From Enterousia sp045617905 (GTDB taxonomy: Bacteria > Pseudomonadota > Alphaproteobacteria > Rs-D84), in NCBI GenBank assembly GCA_045617905.1, contig JAZLJO010000014.1, forward strand, positions 62,001 to 126,000: a stretch of 64,000 nucleotides of DNA. The letters run 5' to 3'. Both the position numbers and the translations under genes were made by a program. The first letter of the stretch is position 1. Each line of letters starts with the position of its first letter. Under the pieces are notes generated by a model. The model ran no database searches. It worked only from the letters and a program-made list of their open reading frames with translations, and had not been told where the DNA came from. Below, in pieces: positions 42,262 to 52,417 of this stretch.

Positions 42262-45200
42262 TTAGAACACATAACGTAACCCCAACGTTCCGCCGATTTC
42301 GGTGTAATCGGTATCTGTGCTGTACGTTAATTCAAAATACAAATTTGTTGAATCGTTAATATTATGCCAATTCATACCAAATCCGTATTCCATCGCATTC
42401 TGTGCTTCATCTGTGTTATACCGTTCATTGTTTATACTTAATACAGTTTTTTTAGATGCATCATTTGTATAGCCAATTTTTGCATACGTCTGTAATTGAC
42501 CATTTTTCATTTTCCAACGCGGTCCACCAACCAATGCGGCATTTAATATTACATTGGTATCGCCACGCACAGTCATTACCCCATTAACATCAACATCGGA
42601 CATGTTTATTGTTGTTAATTCCACAGACGGTGTCACAAATACAGATACGGATTCTAATCCCATATCAAATACAAATTGTTTACCAATTTCCGTATTTAAT
42701 GTCATGGCATTATAACCATCGGTTCCATCCAAATCGACAATATGTTCACGAAATGCGACATCAACAAACCACCCATTTTGTGTTGTTAACATTCCATATG
42801 CACCGACCCCATATGACGTTGAATTTAAATTAACATCACTGTTATCAGATTGTGCCATTGATATATAACCCAAGGCCCCTGCATATACATCAAATGATTT
42901 ACCCGCAAATAATTTTCGGTCATATCCAAATTCAACACCAGATTGACCAACGGACACATCACCAATTTCTGCATTTTTATAAATACCGCGTGTCCAGAAA
43001 CCATTTTTACCGGCATCAGTATAAACACCTGTTTTTTCATTACGCCACATTAATTCACCAACACGTTTTTGCATACTGTTTGTCATTTGACGAACCAAGT
43101 GTTTTGATATTTTGCCAGATGCAATTCCATCGTTAACAGCCACAGGATTCGTTTTTTCGGATGCAATTTTAACAAACCATTCATTGGCAATTTGCGACAA
43201 TTCCAAATCATATATTTTCGTATATGTATCAATTGTATTATTTTGCAATTCAAATACATTATCGTTTGTATTAACCGTCGCAAATAAAATTGGTGTATCT
43301 GTTAACGCAAAACTTAGTCCATTAAATGTAACCTGTACTTTTTCATCATTGTCCAATTGCAAATCAGATATTGATACATAATCAACCGCATTTGTTTTTG
43401 CATCAATATCAAAATTAAATTTATTATTTCCTGACAAATATAACGTCGGCAAATCCAACGATTGAATAAACCCATTGGATAAATCTAATGTTGAATTTTC
43501 CATTGAAAATTTAACTGTAATATCCGTTACATCATTTGCAAAACCACCAAACGTTTCTGTTCCTGTATAGGCATCTGGTGTCTTTCCAAATCCAATTGTG
43601 GAATTAATTACAGATACACTTGTTGGATCATATATTTTATTATTAAAATATACACCACCTGTATTATCACCATTTATTTCAATATCATATTTTGTATAAT
43701 ATTCTTTTGTACTTGCATAATCTTCATCATCCGGATCCATTGTTTCGGCGATATGTGCATCAAAATAATTTATACGTTTACCTATATTTTCCGTATCCCA
43801 CTCATGCATCAATGCGATATTATCGTTTATAGTATATGTTCCATTATTTAACGCTGATATGTTTAATATACTATTAAACTGCACTGTAATCGCATTATCA
43901 AAACGATATATTTTGGAACTTTCAAGATCTTCATATTTTTGATAATTATTTGAAATCAAATAACTGTTACCATCAGCCAATAATGCGATATTACCAGTGC
44001 TATAAATTGCCCCACCTATCAATCCAGTGTTTTTAATTAAATTTCCTGACAAACGTCCAATATTTCCATAAATTGCCCCACCAAGATCACTAGAATGATT
44101 GTCTATGAAACTGCCATTCATCGTTTCAATGTGTCCATAAATTGCACCAGCCATATGTTCAGATGTGTTTCCTATAAAATCACCCGTCATATTTGTTATA
44201 TCACCATATACAGCACCACCGGGACCACCAGCAGCAGAATTATTAATAAAATTCCCCTTCATATTTGCTATATCACCGTATACAGCACCACCAACACTAC
44301 TAGATTTATTATTGATAAAATCACCCGTCATGTTTGTTATATTACCGTGTACAGCACCACCGGGACCACCAGCAGCAGAATTATTAATAAAATTCCCCTT
44401 TATATTTGCTATATCACCGAATACAGCACCACCATTACTACTTGATTTATTATTGATAAAATCACCCGTCATGTTTGTTATATTACCAAACACAGCACCA
44501 CCGGGACCACCAGCAGCAGAATTATTAATAAAATTCCCCTTCATATTTGCTATATCACCGTATACAGCACCACCAACACTACTAGATTTATTATTGATAA
44601 AATCACCAGTTATATCACCGACCGTTCCACCATAAATCTCAATTGCCCCACCAACACTACTACTATTATTAATAAAATCACCCGTTATATTACCAATTAT
44701 TCCACCCGAATTAGAAATCGCCCCACCATTAGAAGAAATATTTCCTATAAAATCACCCGTTATATTACCGACCGTTCCACCAGAATTATAAATCGCCCCA
44801 CCAGGTGCATTGGTTGAATTATTAATAAAGTCGGCCTTAATATCCCCAATTGTTCCGCCAGCATTATAAATCGCCCCCCCCGGACCGCCATAGATACCAC
44901 CAACAGATTGATTCTTTATAAATTTTCCAGAAATTTGACCAATTATACCATTACCGTTATTATAGATAGCCTTACCATTAGAACCATTGTTACCAATAAA
45001 AATTCCAGCAATATTATCAATTACCCCATTATTACCAATAGCAGAACCGTTTGCACTGTTATTATTAATAAAAACGCCCGAAATATTTCCAATATGCCCC
45101 GTTTCATTTGCTATTGCCCCATAATTACCCGCATAATTATTTATAAATGTACCCGTTATATAATCCATATATACCAAAGAATTATTATAAACGGCCGCAC

Positions 45201-45855
45201 CATTTCCACCACCATCGTTATTAATAAATACCCCGTTTACACCACCATTAATTTCTGCAACCTGCGATGCAGAACCATAATAATAATTATTATTGGAATT
45301 ATATATAACACCATTCCCATTTAACGATGGAACCGAAATAAATACACCGTTAACCGATTCTATTAAACCATCTGTATTATGTATATTCGCCCCAAACCGT
45401 CCGCTATCAATTTCTTTTCCGTCGACAATTCGTGTCCATTTATAAAATTTTGCCACCCATTCCCCATCCGCATTTTTTTGATACGTTTTTATAATATTGG
45501 CACTTTGCAGGCTTGGTACAGCTGCATTTTGATATTGTGCACTTTCGGTTTCACTTAACTCAATAAATTTTAAATTATTATTTTCATACGATTTAATACT
45601 TGGAATCTTTGTATTATCATTATACTTATAACTGTAAAACTTAGCAATCCAATCACCAGATTTATCGCGTTCATACGTTTTTATAATTCCATTATCATGC
45701 AATTGTTCATCGGTGTATTGTGATACTAATAAATAAATTTCATCTGTTTTAGTAATTTCTGAAAACAACAGATTTTTATTATCATTTTGAATTGCCACGG
45801 CATTTGCAGCCAAACAAACATTCAATGCAATTGCACTTATCAGTGTTTTTTTCAT
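42262..45855 (-). CDS. Classical autotransporter with repetitive beta-helix passenger
   Basis: A 1197-residue type V secreted protein. A signal peptide (ISAIALNVCLAANAVA) is followed by two related short domains (IIKTYERDKSGDWIAKFY and IIKTYQKNADGEWVAKFY). Next comes a passenger of many short beta-helix repeats (GDFINNxSSxVGGAVYGDI), a linker, and a C-terminal autotransporter barrel of about 280 residues (FWTRGIYKNAEIG, GVEFGYDRKLF) ending LGLRYVF with terminal Phe. Part of the passenger is a near-perfect 141-bp tandem repeat. GGAGAGAG precedes the ATG. Adhesion or surface shielding is inferred. Confidence 0.85.
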   Translation of the reverse strand: MKKTLISAIALNVCLAANAVAIQNDNKNLLFSEITKTDEIYLLVSQYTDEQLHDNGIIKTYERDKSGDWIAKFYSYKYNDNTKIPSIKSYENNNLKFIELSETESAQYQNAAVPSLQSANIIKTYQKNADGEWVAKFYKWTRIVDGKEIDSGRFGANIHNTDGLIESVNGVFISVPSLNGNGVIYNSNNNYYYGSASQVAEINGGVNGVFINNDGGGNGAAVYNNSLVYMDYITGTFINNYAGNYGAIANETGHIGNISGVFINNNSANGSAIGNNGVIDNIAGIFIGNNGSNGKAIYNNGNGIIGQISGKFIKNQSVGGIYGGPGGAIYNAGGTIGDIKADFINNSTNAPGGAIYNSGGTVGNITGDFIGNISSNGGAISNSGGIIGNITGDFINNSSSVGGAIEIYGGTVGDITGDFINNKSSSVGGAVYGDIANMKGNFINNSAAGGPGGAVFGNITNMTGDFINNKSSSNGGAVFGDIANIKGNFINNSAAGGPGGAVHGNITNMTGDFINNKSSSVGGAVYGDIANMKGNFINNSAAGGPGGAVYGDITNMTGDFIGNTSEHMAGAIYGHIETMNGSFIDNHSSDLGGAIYGNIGRLSGNLIKNTGLIGGAIYSTGNIALLADGNSYLISNNYQKYEDLESSKIYRFDNAITVQFNSILNISALNNGTYTINDNIALMHEWDTENIGKRINYFDAHIAETMDPDDEDYASTKEYYTKYDIEINGDNTGGVYFNNKIYDPTSVSVINSTIGFGKTPDAYTGTETFGGFANDVTDITVKFSMENSTLDLSNGFIQSLDLPTLYLSGNNKFNFDIDAKTNAVDYVSISDLQLDNDEKVQVTFNGLSFALTDTPILFATVNTNDNVFELQNNTIDTYTKIYDLELSQIANEWFVKIASEKTNPVAVNDGIASGKISKHLVRQMTNSMQKRVGELMWRNEKTGVYTDAGKNGFWTRGIYKNAEIGDVSVGQSGVEFGYDRKLFAGKSFDVYAGALGYISMAQSDNSDVNLNSTSYGVGAYGMLTTQNGWFVDVAFREHIVDLDGTDGYNAMTLNTEIGKQFVFDMGLESVSVFVTPSVELTTINMSDVDVNGVMTVRGDTNVILNAALVGGPRWKMKNGQLQTYAKIGYTNDASKKTVLSINNERYNTDEAQNAMEYGFGMNWHNINDSTNLYFELTYSTDTDYTEIGGTLGLRYVF
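44190..44610 (-). repeat. 141-bp tandem repeat within the autotransporter passenger
   Basis: About three nearly identical 141-bp units (47 residues each) are recognisable from the phrase gcagcagaat at 44231, 44372 and 44513. More divergent relatives lie on both sides. Confidence 0.85.
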
Positions 45856-45934
45856 ATTCTCTCTCCGTTTTAATATGATTTATTTCACAGGTATTATATC
45901 ACAGACAAATACCGCTTTCAAATTTCAGCAATCA

Positions 45935-45957
45935 AAAACGCCCCAATTGGGGCGTTT
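45935..45957 (-). terminator. Terminator of lgt (ACGCCCC type)
   Basis: ACGCCCC and GGGGCGT pair around AATT. On the minus strand a T-run follows. It lies 18 bases after the lgt stop. Confidence 0.9.
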
Positions 45958-45974
45958 TGTTTCTACATAACAAC

Positions 45975-46775
45975 CTATTTCTTTCGGTATATCGCCAATA
46001 AAAATATTATTGTCCCCGCCACAAACATTATCCCCGACAGCAATTGCCCCATCGTTAAGCCCCACGATGTCAAAAAGCCAATTTGCACATCTGGTGCTCG
46101 AAACAATTCACAAAAAACACGTGCACAGGCGTACCCAATCCCCATAATTCCGGCCAATGCCCCAGGTCGATTACGCAACGACGTAAAACGATGTAAACAA
46201 AACATTAAAACAAATAACAACACACCTTCAGTTGCGGCTTCAAACAATGGGCTGGGGTAATGAGGGACGGTATCAACACCCGCAAACATTACACCGAACG
46301 GCGAATCCGTGACCCGCCCCATCAATTCCATATTTATGAAATTTGCAATACGTCCAAAAAACAATCCAATTGGTGCAACAACCGCCATCATATCTAATAT
46401 TTTCCATGCGTTTATTTTGCGTTTTCGTGCAAACAAAATAACCGCACACACCAAGCCAACCAGCCCACCATGAAAACTCATTCCACCATGCCACAAGGCA
46501 AATATTTCCAACGGATTCGATATAAAAAATGGTAAATTATAAAATAAAACATACCCTAAACGACCACCAAGTATCACACCAAATATCACAAACGTTAATA
46601 AATCATCCAATTGATGTTTATCCAATTTTAACTGTGTATCTGTACGAGCCATCAAATACTTAAATAAATAATACCCCCCAACAAATCCCGCAATATACGC
46701 CAACGCATACCAGCGCACAGGTAAACCAAATACAGAAAACGCAACCGGTGAAATCGGATTGATCATAACGGACAT
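45975..46775 (-). CDS. lgt: Prolipoprotein diacylglyceryl transferase
   Basis: Inner-membrane enzyme that transfers diacylglycerol to the lipobox Cys of lipoproteins such as LptE and the META lipoprotein in this window. The 266-residue chain has several membrane helices, the motif HGGMSFHGG and the Lgt signature GRIANFINMELMGR. It is probably transcribed with the small gene 21 bases upstream. Confidence 0.95.
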   Translation of the reverse strand: MSVMINPISPVAFSVFGLPVRWYALAYIAGFVGGYYLFKYLMARTDTQLKLDKHQLDDLLTFVIFGVILGGRLGYVLFYNLPFFISNPLEIFALWHGGMSFHGGLVGLVCAVILFARKRKINAWKILDMMAVVAPIGLFFGRIANFINMELMGRVTDSPFGVMFAGVDTVPHYPSPLFEAATEGVLLFVLMFCLHRFTSLRNRPGALAGIMGIGYACARVFCELFRAPDVQIGFLTSWGLTMGQLLSGIMFVAGTIIFLLAIYRKK

Positions 46776-46796
46776 TTTATTTTTACCAATTCCTAA

Positions 46797-47096
46797 TTAA
46801 TATTGTTTCAGCCGAAAAATTTCCCTAATAATTTTAACAATATCTGTTCTGTTTTTATCTAAATTTTCCAGATAATTCAACGAACTTTTACAACTTTTTA
46901 AAAGAATTTCCACATTTTCTATATTTTTATAAGTTTCTTTACTTTTTTCTTTTTCGTTTTTCAAACGTTCTAATTTTTTACTGTATACATCTATCAAAAA
47001 CAGTTGTGTATTAACACATTCTTCATACGAGTTGGGTTGAGTTGCGTGCGTGTGTTTTAAATATTTTGATTCTTTTGCAATTTTATTGATATCCAT
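46797..47096 (-). CDS. Small coiled-coil protein, unknown
   Basis: A 99-residue Lys/Glu/Asn-rich helical protein (YSKKLERLKNEKEKSKETYK). AAAGGA precedes the ATG. Composition is AT-rich and similar in style to the small gene at 26832, though the sequences are not evidently related. It sits directly upstream of lgt. No family recognised. Confidence 0.55.
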   Translation of the reverse strand: MDINKIAKESKYLKHTHATQPNSYEECVNTQLFLIDVYSKKLERLKNEKEKSKETYKNIENVEILLKSCKSSLNYLENLDKNRTDIVKIIREIFRLKQY

Positions 47097-47173
47097 AACT
47101 ATATTCCTTTTAATCTTGAAAATCGTACCAAATTATACCATACTTATTTTGAAAATCAAAAAGGAGTTTTTCA

Positions 47174-47869
47174 ATGAGAACACAAAACAATGGTATGCAA
47201 TTGTACTTTAAACGCATATTTGCATTAATGTTTGGTGCCGTTGCATTAACAGCCATTTCGGCGTTTATTACAATATCAACCCCATTGTGGTCCATGTTAT
47301 TCGGCAGCACCGGTTTCAGTCCACTGTACTACATATTGGCATTTGGTGGTGTTGGATTATCCCTGTGGACACAGGCCCGAGCATTTAATATGCGCCCCAC
47401 AACCGCAGGATTAATGTTAGCAATATATTCCATTACATTGGGCATCGTAATGACACCCTTGTTATTGGTTGCCGTAACAAACAATCCATTTACAATATTG
47501 GCCGCATTTGTAATTGCCGCATTAATGTTTGCATGCATGGCTTTGTTTGGCTATAAAACAATCAAAGATCTGTCGTTTTTGGGTGTATTTTTAACAATCG
47601 GCATGATTGGATTAATATTGGTTGGATTGGCATCATTTATATGGCCGACAATCATGGCCGGTGCATCTGGAACAATAATATGTTTAATTGGCGTATTGGT
47701 TTTTGCACTGTTTACCGCATATGACATGCAAACATTGAAGAATGTATACAACCAAATGGGCAGTGATGAAAAACAACGTAATCAATTGGCGGTTTTGGGT
47801 GCATTGCATTTATACATATCGTTTATTGCAATGTTTGAATACATATTAAGCCTGTTAAATCGCGATTAA
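47174..47869 (+). CDS. Bax inhibitor-1 / YccA-YbhL family membrane protein
   Basis: A 231-residue protein with about seven hydrophobic helices and the family C-terminal pattern (ALFTAYDMQTLKNVYNQM, LGALHLYISFIAMFEYIL). Bacterial BI-1 relatives are linked to calcium leak or FtsH interplay; the role here is inferred. A strong AAAGGAG precedes the ATG. The ferredoxin follows 39 bases later. Confidence 0.85.
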   Translation: MRTQNNGMQLYFKRIFALMFGAVALTAISAFITISTPLWSMLFGSTGFSPLYYILAFGGVGLSLWTQARAFNMRPTTAGLMLAIYSITLGIVMTPLLLVAVTNNPFTILAAFVIAALMFACMALFGYKTIKDLSFLGVFLTIGMIGLILVGLASFIWPTIMAGASGTIICLIGVLVFALFTAYDMQTLKNVYNQMGSDEKQRNQLAVLGALHLYISFIAMFEYILSLLNRD

Positions 47870-47908
47870 TTAACCAATTAACACAAAACAACAAAAAAAG
47901 GAAAACAA

Positions 47909-48091
47909 ATGGCGTATAAAATAGATAATTCAAAATGCATTGGTTGTCATACATGCATGGGTGGATGCCCGGTTGGTGCAACGTCGGTTGGACCAGACGG
48001 AAAATGCATTATAGACACAACAAAATGTATGTCATGCGGAACATGTGCTGCAATATGTCCAGTTGCTGCGATTACACCAGATATGAAATAA
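47909..48091 (+). CDS. 2x[4Fe-4S] ferredoxin
   Basis: A 60-residue clostridial-type ferredoxin with two cluster motifs, CIGCHTCMGGCP and CMSCGTCAAICP. It is a low-potential electron carrier suited to anaerobic metabolism, possibly for radical SAM enzymes such as NrdG (inference). AAAGGA precedes the ATG, and a terminator follows. Confidence 0.95.
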   Translation: MAYKIDNSKCIGCHTCMGGCPVGATSVGPDGKCIIDTTKCMSCGTCAAICPVAAITPDMK

Positions 48092-48101
48092 AAAACAAAG
48101 A

Positions 48102-48126
48102 AACGGGGAATTTCCCCGTTTTTTTT
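48102..48126 (+). terminator. Terminator after the ferredoxin gene
   Basis: AACGGGG pairs with CCCCGTT around AATTT, followed by a long T-run. From here to 48338 the sequence is AT-rich and I see only weak promoter-like TATA stretches. Confidence 0.9.
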
Positions 48127-48338
48127 TACACCCAAAGCGTATCTTTATTCCATTTGTTTCGTAATTTATTTCATTAATCAAATTACTGTACCCACATTAT
48201 CAAATATATCAAAAATACATAACCATATATCTGCATACGTAATATATTTTTATTCGTCAAAAACATTATCGATTTTTTATATTGCAAAAATGCGGTTTGT
48301 ATATCACAATATATCCCGTTAAATTCAGAGGTTAAAAT

Positions 48339-49700
48339 ATGCCAGCAAAAACAGTTAATGATATTGTCGCATTATGCAAACGACGTGGTTTCATATTCAC
48401 AGGTTCCGAAATTTATGGTGGTTTGGGTGGTGCATATGATTATGGTCCATATGGTGTTGAATTAATGAAAAACATTAAAAATGCCTGGTGGAACGCAATG
48501 ATTTATTCGCGCAATGATATCGAAGGGTTAGACGCCGCGTTAATCAGCAATCGCTTAATGTGGAAATATTCTGGGCACGAAGGCAGTTTTTCTGACCCAT
48601 TGGTTGAATGCAAAAAATGTGGTGCACGTATGCGTCAAGACAAAATGATTGACCAAACAAAATGTGATAATTGTGGCAGCACTGAAATCAGTGCCCCACG
48701 TGAATATCAATTAATGATGGGATTGTCAATCGGTGCAACAGCAGATGGTGCAATTAACGCATATTTGCGTCCAGAGACAGCCACAACGACATATGTTAAT
48801 TTCAAAAATGTATTAGACGCTAAACCACATAAGTTACCGTTTGGAATTGCCCAAATTGGTAAAGCATTTCGCAATGAAATTTCACCACGTAATTTTGTAT
48901 TTCGTATGCGTGAATTTGAACAGGCTGAAATGCAATATTTTGTTCGTCCAGGTGATGACGAGACACAACACGAACAATGGAAAAAAATCCGCATGGATTG
49001 GTGGATAAATGTTTTAGGAATACCCGCAGAAAAATTACGTTTCACCCCACACGATAAATTAGCCCACTATGCCAAGGCAGCCTTTGACATTGAATACGAA
49101 TTTCCAGATGGGTTTGATGAAGTAGAAGGAATTCACAATCGTCAAGATTTTGATTTAGGTTCACACACAAAATCACAAAGCGAATTCAAAATCAACGCAA
49201 ATGTATTGGAAAACAAAGACAGCATAACCAAATTATCATACAGTGACCCACAAACCGGTGATAATTTTATACCGTTTGTAATCGAAACCGCAATGGGTGT
49301 AAACCGTGCAATGTTGGCCGTTATGATAGAAGCATATACAGACGAACAATTACCTGATGGTAAATCGCGCACAGTATTGAAATTAAAGCCCAAATTAGCC
49401 CCTGTAAAGGCCGCTGTTATACCGTTGGCACGAAATGTTCCAGAATTGTTGGATACTGCAAATAACATTGAAAATGAATTACGTAAATTGGCCATTGGAC
49501 GCATTGAATTAGAAAATTCCGGCAACATTGGTAAAAATTACCGTAGACACGATGAAATTGGTACCCCAGTATGTATAACTGTTGATCACCAAACATTGGA
49601 AGATGATACGGTAACATTACGTCATCGAGATACAATGTCCCAAGAACGTGTTAATATTAAAGACGTCCCAAAACGTGTTCTGGAAATAATTAACAGTTAA
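48339..49700 (+). CDS. glyS: Glycyl-tRNA synthetase, single-chain (dimeric) type
   Basis: Charges tRNA-Gly. The 453-residue chain is of the alpha2 class IIa type: motif GGLGGAYDYGPYG, a zinc-ribbon-like insert (CKKCGARMRQD, CDNCG), class II motif 2 FRNEISPRNFVFRMREFEQAE (shown in part as FRNEISPRN), motif 3 GVNRAMLAVM, and an anticodon-binding C-terminal domain. Most alphaproteobacteria instead use the two-subunit GlyQ/GlyS enzyme. AGAGG precedes the ATG. Confidence 0.93.
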   Translation: MPAKTVNDIVALCKRRGFIFTGSEIYGGLGGAYDYGPYGVELMKNIKNAWWNAMIYSRNDIEGLDAALISNRLMWKYSGHEGSFSDPLVECKKCGARMRQDKMIDQTKCDNCGSTEISAPREYQLMMGLSIGATADGAINAYLRPETATTTYVNFKNVLDAKPHKLPFGIAQIGKAFRNEISPRNFVFRMREFEQAEMQYFVRPGDDETQHEQWKKIRMDWWINVLGIPAEKLRFTPHDKLAHYAKAAFDIEYEFPDGFDEVEGIHNRQDFDLGSHTKSQSEFKINANVLENKDSITKLSYSDPQTGDNFIPFVIETAMGVNRAMLAVMIEAYTDEQLPDGKSRTVLKLKPKLAPVKAAVIPLARNVPELLDTANNIENELRKLAIGRIELENSGNIGKNYRRHDEIGTPVCITVDHQTLEDDTVTLRHRDTMSQERVNIKDVPKRVLEIINS

Positions 49701-49703
49701 GGA

Positions 49704-49727
49704 AAAAACGCCCTTTGGGGCGTTTTT
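49704..49727 (+). terminator. Terminator after the glycyl-tRNA synthetase gene (ACGCCC type)
   Basis: AAAAACGCCC pairs with GGGCGTTTTT around a TTTG loop, four bases after the stop codon. Confidence 0.9.
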
Positions 49728-49744
49728 GTATTACATAATTTTTA

Positions 49745-49753
49745 TGTTATAAT
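49745..49753 (+). promoter_or_regulatory. Extended -10 promoter of the P-type ATPase gene
   Basis: TGTTATAAT lies 31 bases before the ATG at 49784. A TTTGTA at 49725-49730 is a weak -35 candidate. Confidence 0.55.
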
Positions 49754-49783
49754 TTCATAAAACATATAAAGGTTCTTTATACA

Positions 49784-52417
49784 ATGGAATACCAAGGTCT
49801 AACATCTGCCCAAGTAATTGCAAACCGTAAAAAATACGGTGCAAATATTTTACCAAAACAAAAAACAAAAAACATTTTTGACTTTTTATACGAAATTTTT
49901 ACAGACAAACTGAATATGATTTTAGTATTCCTAGCATTGGTATTCATTATATTATCAATTCTGGGAATGGGCAGTTTAACCGAAGCCATAGGTATACTGT
50001 TCATATTATTTTTAATTGCAATAATTGATACTGCAACAGGATTACGTGCACAACACCATACACAAAAATTACAAGAATTAGTCACGTTGCGGCATTGCGA
50101 CGTCATCAGAAATGGGAAAATACAAAAAATTAAAACAACCGATATTGTGGTTGATGATATAATAATATTACACACAGGTGATTCTATTCATGCCGATGGC
50201 TATTTATTATCTGGTGAAATATCTGTTGATAATTCTATATTAAATGGTGAATCAGAACCCGTAAAAAAACATTCTATTAACAATTATAAATATAATCCGG
50301 ACAAAAAAATTACCGGTGATTCATACGTTGATAAAAACAGTCTATTTGCAGGAACAACCATACAATCTGGTCGCGGCATAATGATTGCGACACGTGTTGG
50401 CACCGGCACAGAAAATGGAAAAATATTGACCAGCATTCAAAACATTTCTGCCCCAAAAACATCATTGGATATTCAATTAGATAACATGGCAACCAAAATC
50501 AGCAAATGGGGAATCATTGGTGCCATAATTGTTGGTACAGCTATAATTACAACAGATATTATTAATCTGGGCGGAATAAATGCATTTTTTACAGACAACA
50601 AATTAAATATAATTTCAAACATATTATCTGCATTGGCAATTTCGTTAACAATTATTGCAGCCGCTGTTCCAGAAGGGCTGCCATTAATTGTCAGTTTAAT
50701 AATATCACAAAATGCACGTAAAATGGTTAAACATAACGTGTTGACCAAATATGCCAATAAAATACCCGAAGCCGCAAATATTCAAATACTGTGCACAGAT
50801 AAAACCGGAACATTAACACATGCAAGTCTATCCCCTGTTGCAAATTTTTTAGGCAATGGGACAAAAATATCATTTATCGCCAACACCAAAACAAATGAAA
50901 TATTTTTTCATAACGTTATATTGAACAGTGGTGCCACATACGATACAAACAATAACATATCAGGTGGAAATGCAACTGGACGGGCGTTATTAAATTTAAT
51001 TAAACCCAACAACAAAATTTTTACAAAATTAAAATCAGATAAAATTCAACGTGAAATTCCCTTTGACAGTTCCAACAAGTATTCTGCGACTGAAATAAAA
51101 AACGATATGCAAACATATACATATGTTATGGGGGCCCCAGAACTGTTATTAAAAAAATGTACCAAATACATGGATGAAAACGGAAATATAAAAAAATTAA
51201 ATCGTAAAAAAATAACCGATTTAATTTTAGAAAAATCTGATCAAGCCATGCGCTTAGTTGCCACAGCATATTGTAACAAGCCATTAGAAAAAAATGGCTT
51301 GCCAAATGAGATGATTTTTATATGTTTAACATCATTACGCGATAAAATTCGTGACGGTGTTCCACACGCAGTTAAAACAATGCAAAATGCCCATGTACAA
51401 GTTGTTATGATTACAGGCGACGCATTGAATACGGCACGCGCAATTGCATATGACACAAAAATAATGAATAAAAATTCTGATGATATTGCAATAAATGCAA
51501 CTGAATTAGATAATATGTCAGATAATGAAATATTAAAAATATTACCACGTTTGCGTGTTGTTGCACGTGCAATACCATCAACAAAATTAAAATTAGTACA
51601 TTTGGCACAAAGTATGGGACTGTGTATCGGCATGTGTGGGGACGGAACAAATGATGCACCAGCATTAAAATTAGCCGATGTAGGCTTTGCAATGGGATCA
51701 GGAACAGACGTTGCCAAATCGGCTGCCGACATAATAATCACAGATGATAATTTTGTTTCAATAACAAATGCAGTATTATTAGGGCGTACATTTTTACATA
51801 ATATAAAAATGTTTTTGCATTTCCAATTACCAATAAATATTTGGTTAATGACGATTTGTTTGATTTTTCCACTGGTTACAGGGGAACCAGCATTTTGGGC
51901 AACACAAATTTTAATAATCAACATTATTATGGACAGTTTAAATTCGTTGGCATTTGGGGGCGAGCCCCCAAAACCAGAATACATGTATGACCCAATTGTG
52001 GCTAAAGGGACCGCATTGATACCAACCAAAGACATTCATAGCATTATATGGAGTATTACGGGGTTTATGTTTACATTTGGGTTATTGTATATTCCACAAA
52101 TTGCCAACCAATTTAATACAACCGGTCAAATGATAACCGCCCGTTTTGTATTATTAATTTTTGCAGCGATGTTAAACGGATTTAACATACGATCAACAAC
52201 AATAGATCCTTTGTACAAAATACAGACAAACCCAATATTTTTGTTAATAACATTATTGGTATTTTTTGCAACAATACTTATGGTACAATTTGGTGGTCCC
52301 ATGTTTCATATTGATAAATTAAATACCCATCAATGGTTAATATTGTTTTATATTTCTTTGTTAATATTACCATGGGGAATAATCGGAAAAATGCTACAAA
52401 ACAAAAAACGTGGTTGA
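49784..52417 (+). CDS. P-type (P2) calcium-transporting ATPase
   Basis: An ATP-driven cation pump of 877 residues. It has an N-terminal cation-ATPase domain, actuator motif LNGESEPV, membrane helix 4 motif AVPEGLPLIV typical of Ca2+ pumps, the phosphorylation site CTDKTGTLTHA, hinge GDGTNDAPAL, and a final group of helices. The PEGLP motif supports Ca2+ rather than heavy metals; other cations are possible. AAAGG is a weak ribosome site 12 bases before the start. Its stop abuts that of plsX. Confidence 0.88.
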   Translation: MEYQGLTSAQVIANRKKYGANILPKQKTKNIFDFLYEIFTDKLNMILVFLALVFIILSILGMGSLTEAIGILFILFLIAIIDTATGLRAQHHTQKLQELVTLRHCDVIRNGKIQKIKTTDIVVDDIIILHTGDSIHADGYLLSGEISVDNSILNGESEPVKKHSINNYKYNPDKKITGDSYVDKNSLFAGTTIQSGRGIMIATRVGTGTENGKILTSIQNISAPKTSLDIQLDNMATKISKWGIIGAIIVGTAIITTDIINLGGINAFFTDNKLNIISNILSALAISLTIIAAAVPEGLPLIVSLIISQNARKMVKHNVLTKYANKIPEAANIQILCTDKTGTLTHASLSPVANFLGNGTKISFIANTKTNEIFFHNVILNSGATYDTNNNISGGNATGRALLNLIKPNNKIFTKLKSDKIQREIPFDSSNKYSATEIKNDMQTYTYVMGAPELLLKKCTKYMDENGNIKKLNRKKITDLILEKSDQAMRLVATAYCNKPLEKNGLPNEMIFICLTSLRDKIRDGVPHAVKTMQNAHVQVVMITGDALNTARAIAYDTKIMNKNSDDIAINATELDNMSDNEILKILPRLRVVARAIPSTKLKLVHLAQSMGLCIGMCGDGTNDAPALKLADVGFAMGSGTDVAKSAADIIITDDNFVSITNAVLLGRTFLHNIKMFLHFQLPINIWLMTICLIFPLVTGEPAFWATQILIINIIMDSLNSLAFGGEPPKPEYMYDPIVAKGTALIPTKDIHSIIWSITGFMFTFGLLYIPQIANQFNTTGQMITARFVLLIFAAMLNGFNIRSTTIDPLYKIQTNPIFLLITLLVFFATILMVQFGGPMFHIDKLNTHQWLILFYISLLILPWGIIGKMLQNKKRG

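Noticed and set aside
44095..44635. A CRISPR array or plus-strand genes in the repeated region
   Set aside because: The repeats are in phase with the minus-strand autotransporter frame, with a 141-bp period and no short repeat-spacer alternation. The plus-strand frames are shadows.
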